Under the pieces are notes generated by a model. The model ran no database searches. It had not been told where the DNA came from and saw only the letters and a list, made by a program, of their open reading frames with translations. A DNA stretch of 41,215 nucleotides from Coriobacteriia bacterium (lineage in GTDB: Bacteria; Actinomycetota; Coriobacteriia; Anaerosomatales; Kmv31), in NCBI GenBank assembly GCA_014859305.1, contig JACUUM010000017.1, positions 1 through 41,215 on the forward strand. Reading direction: 5' to 3'. Below, one piece after another: positions 6,931-15,149 of the stretch; position 1 is the stretch's first letter; each line of letters begins with the position of its first letter. The position numbers and the translations under genes were made by a program.

Positions 6931-9684
6931 CTACGCGGTCGCTCTTCGCACCCTCACGGGCACGCGCTTGAGCGCGGGGATCTTGGACACGGGGTCCAGA
7001 CGCACGCCGATGACCCGGTTCACCGGGGACCTCGCGTCGTGGATGGACAGGAACACGACACCTGCCGGGGAGCGGCCCGACACACGGACGGGTACCTCCA
7101 GCACGCCGCCTTCGCCGGCCACCTCGACGAGGTCGCCGTCGGTCACGCCGAGGCGCTCGGCATCGTCGGGGTGCATCTCCGCCGCCGCGCCGCCCAGCAC
7201 GGGGCCGAGCGCCGAACGCCGCGTCATCGTGCCCCCGTGGTAGTCGAGCGAGGTGCGTCCGGTCGTGAGCGTCATCTCCATGCCGTCCTGTCCGTCGGGC
7301 GACGTGCGCGCCCGCTGGACGTACTCGACCGCGGCGAACTCGCCCTTGCCCCTGGTGAACGCTTCGACGTGCAGGATCGGGGTACCGGGATGGCCGGAGT
7401 CCGGACACGGCCACTGTATTCCGCCCTGGTCGAGACGGCGGTAGGAGATGCCGGCGTAGATGGGGGTGACGGCGGCGATCTCCCGCATGATCTCGCGTGG
7501 GGAGCGGTAGTGCTCCGGCGCGCCGAGGAGCGTGGAGAGCTCGCTCAGTATCCTCCGGTCCGGCCGCGCGTGACCCGGCGGCGACACCGCCCGACGCAGC
7601 CGCTGCACCCGTCGCTCGGTGTTGGTGAACGTGCCGTTCTTCTCCGCGAAGCACGCCGCCGGCAGGACGACGTCCGCCAGCTCCGCGGTCTCGGTCAAGA
7701 AGACGTCCTGCACCACCAGGAACTCCAGAGAGGACAGCGCCTCGATGACGTGCGACTGATCCGGGTCGGAGAGCACGGGGTTCTCCCCCATCACGTACAT
7801 CGCCTTGAGGTCCCCTTCGCGGGCCGAGGCGAACATCTCGACGAGCGTGAGACCGGGCTCGCGGGGCAGGGAGCGGCCCCACATGCTCTCGAACCGCTGC
7901 ACGGCGCGGGTGTCGGTGACGCGAGCGTAGCCGGGCAGCATGTCCGGCAGGCATCCCATGTCGCAGGCTCCCTGGACGTTGTTCTGGCCGCGCAGCGGGT
8001 TCACGCCCGTTCCCGGCCTGCCGACGTTGCCGGTGAGCATGGCGAGGTCGGCCAGAGCCCGCACCTGAGCGGTCCCCGACTCGTGCTGGGTGACCCCCAT
8101 GCAGTACACGATCGATGCGGCCTCGGCGGACCCGTACGCCTCGGCGGCGCACCGGATGTCCCGTTCGGCCACGCCGGTGATCAGCGAGACGCGCTCTACA
8201 GGGTAGTCGGCGAGCCGCTCGCGAAGCCGCTCGAACCCCTCCGTGCGCGAGGCGATGAACGCCTCGTCCTGCATGCCGGCGTCGAGGATCGCCCGCATGA
8301 TCCCGTTGACGAGCGCCGTGTCGGTACCGGGACGCGGAGCCAGCCACACCTCGGCGTGATCGACGAGGCGGACGCGGCGAGGATCGACCACGACGAGCCG
8401 CGCTCCCTCACGCGCGGCACGCTTCAGCTCCAGCGCCACCACCGGGTGGGTCTCGGTGGTGTTGGAGCCCACGACCAGGATCGTCCGCGCGTTGCGCAGG
8501 TCCGCTATCGGGTTGGTCATCGCCGCGCTGCCGAACGAGGCGGCCAGACCGGCCACCGTCGAGCTGTGTCAAAGGCGGGCGCAATGGTCGATGTTGTTCG
8601 TGCCGATCGCGGTGCGCATGAGCTTCTGGAACAGGAAGTTCTCCTCGTTCGTGCACTTGGCCGACGCCAATCCTCCGATCGCGTCGGGACCGCGGGCTTC
8701 GCGGAGGGCTCGCAGCCGGTCCGCCACCAGAGGCAGGGCCTCGTCCCAGCCGACGGGCACCAACTCACCGTCCCGCCGCACGAGAGGGTCGGTGAGCCGC
8801 TCGGGGTGTCCGATGAAGCCGAAGCCGAAGCGTCCCTTGCCGCAGAGGTTGCCGCCGCTCACGCCCCTGTCCAGCGGCGAGGAGACGCCGACGACCTCCT
8901 GCCCGCGCGTCTCGAGCAGCAGGGTGCACCCGACGCCGCAGTACCCGCAGACCGTCTCCGTGGTCTTCGTCTCCCACATCCTGCCGGCGAAGCGGCGCGA
9001 ACGGGCGGTCAGCGCACCGACCGGGCACGTGGAGACGCACTGCCCGCAGGACTCGCAGCCCACGTCCGTGAGTTCGCGCTCGAACGCCGTTCCCACGCGC
9101 GTCTCGAAGCCGCGACCCACCCAGGCGAGCACCCCCACCGCCTGGACCTCCTCGCATATCCTGATGCACCTGCCGCAGCGCACGCACTTCGCCGGGTCCC
9201 GCAGTATCAGCGCGTCGCGCTCGTCCACGGGGGCCTCGTTGCGTTCCCCGACGTACGGCGTCTCCGTCACCTGCAGCTCATAGGCGGCGTCCTGCAACGC
9301 GCAGGCACCGTTCCTCTCGCAAGTCATGCACTCCATCGCGTGGTCGGACAGGAGCAGCTCGACTATAGTGCGGCGCAGCTCCAGCACCCTCTCGCTGTCC
9401 GTCCTGACGACCATGCCCTCGGCGGCCGGCGTCGAGCAGGAGGCCACGGGACCCCGCGCGCCCTCGACCTCCACCATGCACAGCCTGCACCCCCCCCACG
9501 CCTCCAGCCGGGGGTCGTGGCACAGCGTCGGGACCGGGATGCCCGCCTCGCGGCACACCTCGAGGAGCGAGCTGCCCGCGGCGGCGGTGAGGGTGCGTCC
9601 GTCGACCTCCAGGGTGACGGTCTCGACCGCCGCCGCCGTACCGGACGGTCCTCGGCCGCTCGCCTTCTGCTCGCCGTCGCTCAC
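6931..9684 (-). CDS. fdhA: selenocysteine-containing NAD(P)-linked formate dehydrogenase, catalytic subunit (reads through UGA at 8569-8571)
   Basis: Mo/W-bis-MGD enzyme reducing CO2 to formate (or the reverse), 917 aa when the in-frame UGA at codon 372 is read as selenocysteine. Domains: 2Fe-2S ferredoxin (Cys55/66/69/83), NuoG-like His-Cys cluster (His115, Cys119/122/128), two 4Fe-4S clusters (Cys167/170/173/177 and 210/213/216/220), the catalytic-domain 4Fe-4S (Cys246/249/253/281), molybdopterin core, and C-terminal dinucleotide-binding domain. The residues around the UGA, NNIDHCARL-U-HSSTVAGL, match the active site of E. coli FdhF, and a SECIS hairpin follows. Both flanking frames are intact and family-like, so this is not a frameshift. 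The NuoG-type N-terminus and the neighbouring NuoF- and NuoE-like genes indicate an electron-transferring trimer. The GTG start follows AGGAGG. Confidence 0.95.
8539..8557 (-). promoter_or_regulatory. bacterial SECIS element in fdhA
   Basis: Starting 11 bases after the UGA, GGTGGCC and GGCCGCC form a 7-bp stem (one G-U pair) around a GGTCT loop. The E. coli fdhF SECIS, recognised by SelB, has a closely similar GGUCU apical loop at about this distance. It lies inside the coding sequence, as expected for bacteria. Confidence 0.85.
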
Positions 9685-9703
9685 TCCTCGTCACCTCCTC
9701 GCA

Positions 9704-11530
9704 TCAGGCTCTGACGATGGCCGCCAGCTTGCACTGCGACTCGCAGGCGCCGCAACGGGTGCAGCGCTCCGCGTCTATGACGTAGGGCTCCTTGCGCTCG
9801 CCGGAGATGGCGCCGACGGGACAGACCCGGACGCACGCGCCACAGCCGCGGCAGAGCTCGGCGTCCACCACGTACGTCGCCAGCGCCTTGCAGTAGCCTG
9901 CCCGGCAGCGCCCCTCCTCGATGTGCTCCCAGTACTCCTGGCGGAAGTACCTCAGTGACGTCAGCACGGGGTTGGGCGCGGTCTGACCGAGGCCGCACAG
10001 CGAACCCGCCTTCACCGCGCCCGCGAGACCCTCGAGCAGCTCCAGGTCGCCGTGTGCTCCGCGGCCTTCCACGATACGGGTCACGATCTCGAGCATGCGC
10101 TTCGTGCCGATCCGGCAGGGCACGCACTTGCCGCACGACTCCCGCTGCGTGAACTCGAGGAAGAAGCGGGCGAGGTCGACCATGCAGGTCCCCTGGTCCA
10201 GGACGACCACCCCGCCGGAACCGACGATCGCTCCGGCTTCGGTGAGCGTCTCGAACGCGATCGGGGTGTCGAGCAGCTCGGCTGGGATGCATCCGCCGGA
10301 CGGCCCCCCGATCTGCACCGCCTTGCACTCGCCGTCAGGCACCCCGCCGCCGATCTCCTCGACGAGCTCCCGTAGGGTGGTGGTCCCCATGGGCACCTCG
10401 ACCAGCCCGGCGGTCGTGACTGCCCCGGTCAGGGCGAACACCTTGGTCCCCCGGCTCTGCTCGGTGCCTATCCTGGCGTAGGACTCGGAGCCGTTCAGCA
10501 CGATCCAGGGGACAGTGGCCAGCGTCTCGACGTTGTTCACGCAGGTCGGCTTGCCCCACAGCCCGCTCTGGGCCGGATACGGCGGCCGGATCCTGGGCAT
10601 GCCGCGCCGTCCTTCGATCGAAGCGAGGAGCGCGGTCTCCTCGCCGCATACGAACGCTCCCGCCCCCTCCTTCACCCGGACCTGGAACGAGAACCCCGAG
10701 CCCATCACGTCCTCGCCGAGCAGCCCGCGCTCCTCGGCCTGCTCGATCGCGTGTCTCACCCTCGTCACGGCCAGCGGGTATTCCTCGCGGACGTAGACGT
10801 ACCCCCGCGAGCAGCCCACGGCGTACGCCGCGAGCGCCATGCCCTCCAGGACGGCGTGAGGGTCGCTCTCGAGCACCGCGCGGTCCATGAACGCGCCCGG
10901 GTCACCCTCGTCGCCGTTGCAGATGAAGTACTTGGGCGAGCCGGCCGCGGCCCGTGCCAGGCGCCACTTCGTGCCCGTCGGGAAGCCCGCCCCGCCGCGG
11001 CCGCGCAAGCCCGCGTCGGACACCGTCTGGATCACCTGCTCGGGAGACATGTAGAAGAGACCCAGCCGGAGTGCCGCGTACCCCCCGTGGACGAGCGCGT
11101 CGTCGAGGTCCTCGGGATCGACCATGCCGCAGTTGCGCAGGACGATGCGCGTCTGCCTCCGATTGAACGGCAGTTCGTCGTAGGGCAGCGCCGGTGGGCC
11201 GGCGGGGGCATCGTCCAGGGGCGTCCCGTCGGGCGAGGACGCGAGCCGGCGGACGACGTCGGCGGCGTCGGTGGGCGCGACGCGCGGGAACAGGACGCGC
11301 GCGGGGTCGGCGCGCACGACGGGTCCCTGCTGGCATATCCCGTGACAGCCCGTGCGGACGACGCGGACGCGCCCCTCCCCGTGGACGAGCGCCGCCTCCT
11401 CCAGCGCGGAGGCGACCTCCAGCGAGCCGTTCATCGCGCAGCCGGAGCTCGTGCAGACGTACACGGTGACGACCCGCGTGCTCGGGACCCTCTCCACTGC
11501 GACGTGCGCGACCGCCCTCACCTCACTCAC
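9704..11530 (-). CDS. NuoF/HydB-like NAD(P)H-binding subunit of formate dehydrogenase
   Basis: Flavin-containing electron-input/output subunit, 608 aa. The order is an N-terminal thioredoxin-like 2Fe-2S domain (Cys26/31/62/66), an FMN/NADH-binding Rossmann region with GRGGAGFPTG (177-186), an SLBB segment, the NuoF 4Fe-4S (Cys466/469/472/512), and a C-terminal pair of ferredoxin 4Fe-4S clusters (Cys560/563/566/570 and 590/593/596/600). This layout is that of HydB/HylB in bifurcating hydrogenases and formate dehydrogenases. The GTG start overlaps the TGA of the nuoE-like gene (GTGA), implying translational coupling. The frame is open ~33 codons further but those codons overlap nuoE. NAD versus NADP and true bifurcation with ferredoxin cannot be read from sequence. 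Confidence 0.92.
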   Translation of the reverse strand: MSEVRAVAHVAVERVPSTRVVTVYVCTSSGCAMNGSLEVASALEEAALVHGEGRVRVVRTGCHGICQQGPVVRADPARVLFPRVAPTDAADVVRRLASSPDGTPLDDAPAGPPALPYDELPFNRRQTRIVLRNCGMVDPEDLDDALVHGGYAALRLGLFYMSPEQVIQTVSDAGLRGRGGAGFPTGTKWRLARAAAGSPKYFICNGDEGDPGAFMDRAVLESDPHAVLEGMALAAYAVGCSRGYVYVREEYPLAVTRVRHAIEQAEERGLLGEDVMGSGFSFQVRVKEGAGAFVCGEETALLASIEGRRGMPRIRPPYPAQSGLWGKPTCVNNVETLATVPWIVLNGSESYARIGTEQSRGTKVFALTGAVTTAGLVEVPMGTTTLRELVEEIGGGVPDGECKAVQIGGPSGGCIPAELLDTPIAFETLTEAGAIVGSGGVVVLDQGTCMVDLARFFLEFTQRESCGKCVPCRIGTKRMLEIVTRIVEGRGAHGDLELLEGLAGAVKAGSLCGLGQTAPNPVLTSLRYFRQEYWEHIEEGRCRAGYCKALATYVVDAELCRGCGACVRVCPVGAISGERKEPYVIDAERCTRCGACESQCKLAAIVRA

Positions 11531-11994
11531 CCCTCGTCCCGCAGGTCGGTCACGAGTCCGCGGGCCACGCCGGGCGTGGCGGGACCGTACGTCTTCTCGC
11601 CGACGATCATCACCGGAGCCAGGCCGCAACAGCCCAGGCAGGCGACGGATTCGAGAGAGACGTCACCCTCCTCGGTGGTCTCGCCGAGTTCCACCCCGAG
11701 GACCTCCTGCACCGCCCTGGTGACCTCGGGAGCGCCACGCACGTGGCACGCGGTCCCGTGGCAGATCTTGACGACGACACCGCCGTGCGGCTCGAAGCGG
11801 AAGCGCGAGTAGAACGTGGCGACGCCATAGACGGCCGCCGGAGTGACTCCTCGGGCCTCCGCGATGCGGTCGAGGACCTCCTCGGGCAGGAAGCCGAAGA
11901 TGTGCTGCGCCTCCTGGAGCACGGCGATGAGACCGCCCCGGTCTTCCCCATGCCGGAGCAGCACCTCCTCGAGGAGTCTCGTCCGCTCGTCCAT
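11527..11994 (-). CDS. NuoE/HydC-like 2Fe-2S subunit of formate dehydrogenase
   Basis: A thioredoxin-fold [2Fe-2S] protein, 155 aa, the small partner of NuoF-type subunits. The cluster ligands are Cys78, Cys83, Cys119 and Cys123, in the usual CxxxxC...CxxxC spacing. The helical N-terminus with QEAQHIFGFLPEEV is typical of the family. I take the ATG at 11994, which has AGGAGG six bases upstream. An open frame extends 70 codons further but overlaps acsE and looks non-coding. It is the first of three genes (E, F, catalytic) that should form one formate dehydrogenase trimer, and it follows acsE by 38 bp. Confidence 0.93.
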   Translation of the reverse strand: MDERTRLLEEVLLRHGEDRGGLIAVLQEAQHIFGFLPEEVLDRIAEARGVTPAAVYGVATFYSRFRFEPHGGVVVKICHGTACHVRGAPEVTRAVQEVLGVELGETTEEGDVSLESVACLGCCGLAPVMIVGEKTYGPATPGVARGLVTDLRDEG

Positions 11995-12032
11995 CGCGTG
12001 CCTCCTACGCGTCGCCGGCTCGATCCGCCGGC

Positions 12033-12812
12033 TCATTGCAGATACGAGTGACAATACAGGGTCTCGTTGCTCAGGATGCGCATCGACTTCAGGGCCGCCG
12101 TCAGCCCCTCGTCGAGAGGATCCGCGATCATCGCGTCGAGGCCGGCCTGCGCGAGCATCACGGCGTACGCCGCGGCCAGAGGGGTGCGCACCTCCGGCGG
12201 GCAACCGTTGTAGATGTTGGAGAGGCCGACGACGGTCTTCATCTGCGGCTCGCTGAGCTGCTTGAACAGCCGGATGGCCTCCAGGGCCTCCGTGGCCTGC
12301 TGCTGTGCGACGCAGACGGGCAGCAGCAGCGGGTCCAGGTACACGCGATCCAGCGGCACGCCGAACTCCTGGGCCGCGGCCATGATCTCGGCCGCGGCAG
12401 CGACGCGCTCTCCGCAGTCGCGGCTGACGCCCGCCTCGGTCATGGCCAGCCCGATGATGTCCGCCTCGTACTGTGCGGCCAGGGGCATCAGGCGCTCCAG
12501 CCGCGCGCGCTCAGCGGAGGTCGAGTTGATCATCGGGCGCTTGCGGCACGCCCGCAGGCCCGCCTCTATCGCCTCGACGTTGGTGGTGTCCAGGCAGAGC
12601 CGCACGTCCACGGCGTCCTGGACCGTGTTCACCAGCCACTCCATCATCTCAGGTCCGCCCCTGGTCGCCGGCCCGAGGTTCAGGTCCAGCATCTCCGCGC
12701 CCGCTTCCGCCTGCTCGGTCGCGGCCTCCCGGATCGGGACGGGGTCACGTTCCTTGATCGCCGGGCCGATCGTCTTGCTCATCACGTTGATCTTCTCGCC
12801 GATGACCAGCAT
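12033..12812 (-). CDS. acsE: methyltetrahydrofolate:corrinoid iron-sulfur protein methyltransferase
   Basis: Transfers the methyl group of CH3-THF to the cobalt of the corrinoid iron-sulfur protein. It is a 259-aa TIM barrel of the pterin-binding family (Moorella MeTr is 262). Folate-pocket residues fall at the same numbers as in the Moorella enzyme as I recall them: Asp75, Asn96, Asp160 and Asn199 (within GLSNIYNG). The N-terminal LVIGEKIN block is also family-typical. It lies 12 bp after a cooC-like gene and before the formate dehydrogenase genes. The start is an ATG. Confidence 0.95.
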   Translation of the reverse strand: MLVIGEKINVMSKTIGPAIKERDPVPIREAATEQAEAGAEMLDLNLGPATRGGPEMMEWLVNTVQDAVDVRLCLDTTNVEAIEAGLRACRKRPMINSTSAERARLERLMPLAAQYEADIIGLAMTEAGVSRDCGERVAAAAEIMAAAQEFGVPLDRVYLDPLLLPVCVAQQQATEALEAIRLFKQLSEPQMKTVVGLSNIYNGCPPEVRTPLAAAYAVMLAQAGLDAMIADPLDEGLTAALKSMRILSNETLYCHSYLQ

Positions 12813-12824
12813 GTCCGCCTCCGC

Positions 12825-13601
12825 TCACGTCCGCTCGATGTGATCGATGATCCCGCCCGCCAGCGTCCTGACCTTCTCCGCGAACGTCGCGTCGGCGTCC
12901 AGCGGTGTCCGCCGTCCGCGGTCCGCCATGCGGATCGCGTCGCTGTCGGGTAGCCACGCGAAAGGCTCGTCGCCGAGCGCCGCGCGGAGATACTCCTCGT
13001 CCTCGGCCGAGCGCACCTTGTTGCACACGACCACGACCCGGGGCACGCCGAGGTCGCTCGCGAGCCTGCGGACCGCCCCGGCCGTCGCGACGCTGCGCGA
13101 CCCAGGCTCGACGACTACGACGAACGCGTCCACGGCGTCCGCCGTCCCGCGCCCGAGGTGTTCCAGGCCCGCCTCCATGTCCATGACGACGACCGATTCC
13201 TCGTCGGCCAGCAGCCGGCTGACCACGGCGCGGAGGAAGACGCTCTCGGCGCACATGCAGCCGCTCCCGCCGCGCTCGACCGTGCCCATCCGCAGGATGC
13301 GGACGCCGTCGACCTCCACGGAGTAGGCGTCGGGGATGTCGTCCACCTCCGGGTCCAGCCGGAACATCCCGCCCGCGCCCGGCCGTGCCCCGGTACGCTC
13401 CTCGATGACGTCGGCCAGATGCGACAGGGGAAGGCAGCGTTCGGCCTCCTCGGGCGTCGCACCCAGGGCTTCGGCGAGGTTCGCGTCCGGGTCCGCGTCC
13501 ACGGCGTAGACGCGGCGGCCGTCCCGCGCCCAGGTCAGAGCGAGCGCCGCGGCGAGCGTGGTCTTGCCCACGCCTCCCTTGCCTGAGACCGCGATCCTCA
13601 C
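12825..13601 (-). CDS. CooC-type nickel-insertion ATPase (copy 1, metF side)
   Basis: MinD/SIMIBI-class P-loop ATPase, 258 aa, of the family that loads nickel into CO dehydrogenase or acetyl-CoA synthase. It has a deviant Walker A GKGGVGKT (7-14), a VDADPDANL block (34-42), and a Cys115-Met-Cys117 pair. That pair matches the CxC which in CooC binds Ni/Zn at the dimer interface. Its GTG start lies 11 bases after GAGGAGG, and the gene follows metF by 19 bp. A second paralogue sits at 24563-25366. Which one serves AcsA and which AcsB (AcsF role) cannot be settled here. Confidence 0.9.
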   Translation of the reverse strand: MRIAVSGKGGVGKTTLAAALALTWARDGRRVYAVDADPDANLAEALGATPEEAERCLPLSHLADVIEERTGARPGAGGMFRLDPEVDDIPDAYSVEVDGVRILRMGTVERGGSGCMCAESVFLRAVVSRLLADEESVVVMDMEAGLEHLGRGTADAVDAFVVVVEPGSRSVATAGAVRRLASDLGVPRVVVVCNKVRSAEDEEYLRAALGDEPFAWLPDSDAIRMADRGRRTPLDADATFAEKVRTLAGGIIDHIERT

Positions 13602-13620
13602 CGCTTACGCTCGCCTCCTC

Positions 13621-14487
13621 TCACAGGCCCGCCGCGTCGAGCACGTCCACGACCCGATGCTCCGCACCCACCGCCATCACGTGAACCCCGTCGCAGCAGG
13701 GCTGCAGCGCACGGATGATCTCCCCCGCGATGCGGATGCCGGTCTCGGCCGGCTTGTCCGACTCCTCCAGCCGACGGACGAACGCCTCCGGCACGCGGAC
13801 GCCCGGGACCTTCTCGTTCAGGAAGACCGCCATCCTTGCGGAGCGGAGCAGCAGGATCCCGGCCAGGACGGGCACGCCGTGTCCCCGCGCGCGCTCCATG
13901 AACGCCTCGAACCGGTCCACGTCGTAGACGGCCTGCGTCTGGAAGAAGCGGGCACCCGCGCGGACCTTCTTCTCGAACTTGCGCATCTGGGGCTCCAGCG
14001 GCTCGGCCTCCGGGGTCACGACGGCCCCGGCGAACAGCTCCGGCGCCTGGGAGAGCTCGCCGCCTGCCATGTCCCGTCCCTCGTTGAGCGACGAGATCGC
14101 CGAGAGCAGCTGCACGGACTCCAGGTCGTAGACGGGGCACGCGCCTGCATGGTCGCCGGCGCGCGGGTGGTCGCCCGTGAGGGCGAGCACGTTGCGCACT
14201 CCCAGCGCCCATACGCCGAGGAGATCCGATTGCAGCGCCAGCCTGTTGCGGTCGCGGCACGTCACCTGGAAGACCGTCTCGTGCCCGCGCTCCTGGAGGA
14301 GCCCGCACGCGGCCAGCGTGCTCATCCGCATGACGGCTGACTGGTTGTCGGTCACGTTGATCGCCGTCACTCGGCCGCGGAGGCGCTCGGCGACCTCGAG
14401 CATCCTCTCGACGTCGACACCCTTGGGCGGACCGACCTCGGCCGTGACCGCGAACCGCCCGCTCTCCAGCGTCTCGCGCAGGCTCAC
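13621..14487 (-). CDS. metF: 5,10-methylene-THF reductase
   Basis: FAD-dependent TIM barrel reducing methylene-THF to methyl-THF, 288 aa, close to the short acetogen form (about 290-310). Recognisable blocks include AVTAEVGPPKG near the N-terminus, TDNQSAVMRMS, ALTGDHPRAGDH (folate/FAD region) and FFQTQAVYD. The GTG start overlaps the stop of metV by 4 bp and follows GAGGAGG. In acetogens MetF works with the zinc/iron-sulfur protein MetV rather than directly with NADH. The adjacent flavoprotein at 15146-17167 may feed the pair with electrons (inference). Confidence 0.93.
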   Translation of the reverse strand: MSLRETLESGRFAVTAEVGPPKGVDVERMLEVAERLRGRVTAINVTDNQSAVMRMSTLAACGLLQERGHETVFQVTCRDRNRLALQSDLLGVWALGVRNVLALTGDHPRAGDHAGACPVYDLESVQLLSAISSLNEGRDMAGGELSQAPELFAGAVVTPEAEPLEPQMRKFEKKVRAGARFFQTQAVYDVDRFEAFMERARGHGVPVLAGILLLRSARMAVFLNEKVPGVRVPEAFVRRLEESDKPAETGIRIAGEIIRALQPCCDGVHVMAVGAEHRVVDVLDAAGL

Positions 14488-15149
14488 GACGCCTCCTCCT
14501 CCTCCTCGCTCCACAGGTCGAGCGTCCCGCACGAGGAGCGCCGAGAGTGGTCCTTTGGCGGCAGGATGGTGTCGATCGAGGAGATGCGCCCGAGGGACTC
14601 CAGACGGGCGTGTATGTCCACCCAGGCGCACGGCCTGCGGGGGTCGACCTCGCACATGCCCGCCTCCATGCCGCCGCAGGGGCCGTTGAGGATCCCTTTC
14701 GCGCAGCGAGCCACGGGGCATATGCCGGCTGTCTCGCCGAGGACGCAGTCGCCGCAGGCGGCGCATTCCTCGCGCCAGCTCGCCACACCTCGTGCCGCTC
14801 CGATGAACAGCGTGTCGAGCACCGGATACACGGGACGGCCGAGCATCTCCGCCATGAGCGCCACGCCGGCTCCGCAGGCCAGCGATCCCACGGCGTCGAG
14901 ATCCTCGACGTCGAGTTGGGACACGTACTCGGGCTCGCACTGGCGCTGCAGCACCTCGGTGCGGAACCGCCTCTCGCGGCCGTTACCCCCGTCCGCGATG
15001 TGCAGGGCGGTCGCCAGCGACTCCACCTCCTTGGCCCCGCCGGCGAGCGAGACGGCCGCGCACGTGTTGCACCCCACGAGCGCCACCCGCTCATGGCCCT
15101 CGATCATCCTGCGTATGTCCCCGAGCGGCTTCCTGCGGACGACGATCAC
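14484..15149 (-). CDS. metV: MetV, partner of methylene-THF reductase
   Basis: A 221-aa cysteine-rich protein of the MTHFR C-terminal family, the small subunit of acetogenic methylene-THF reductase. An N-terminal VGCNTC segment and a C-terminal Cys-rich region (CAACGDCVLG, CPVARC, LNGPCGGM, GMCEV) supply many metal or Fe-S ligands; Moorella and Acetobacterium MetV carry iron-sulfur or zinc sites here. A run of glutamates lies near the C-terminus. The GTG start overlaps the previous stop (GTGA), and the stop overlaps metF, so the three genes are translationally coupled. Confidence 0.9.
   Translation of the reverse strand: MIVVRRKPLGDIRRMIEGHERVALVGCNTCAAVSLAGGAKEVESLATALHIADGGNGRERRFRTEVLQRQCEPEYVSQLDVEDLDAVGSLACGAGVALMAEMLGRPVYPVLDTLFIGAARGVASWREECAACGDCVLGETAGICPVARCAKGILNGPCGGMEAGMCEVDPRRPCAWVDIHARLESLGRISSIDTILPPKDHSRRSSCGTLDLWSEEEEEAS

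Noticed and set aside
8556-8571. fdhA as a pseudogene or a pair of split genes
   Set aside because: The break is one in-frame UGA at the known Sec position with a SECIS hairpin, and both halves are fully conserved in the same frame.
6919-9714. Very long plus-strand open frame opposite fdhA (and similar ones opposite acs, met and thrS genes, such as 15167-17137 and 3031-5337)
   Set aside because: Low-complexity Arg/Ala/Gly/His-rich translations with no family motifs; typical antisense shadows of GC-rich coding DNA.
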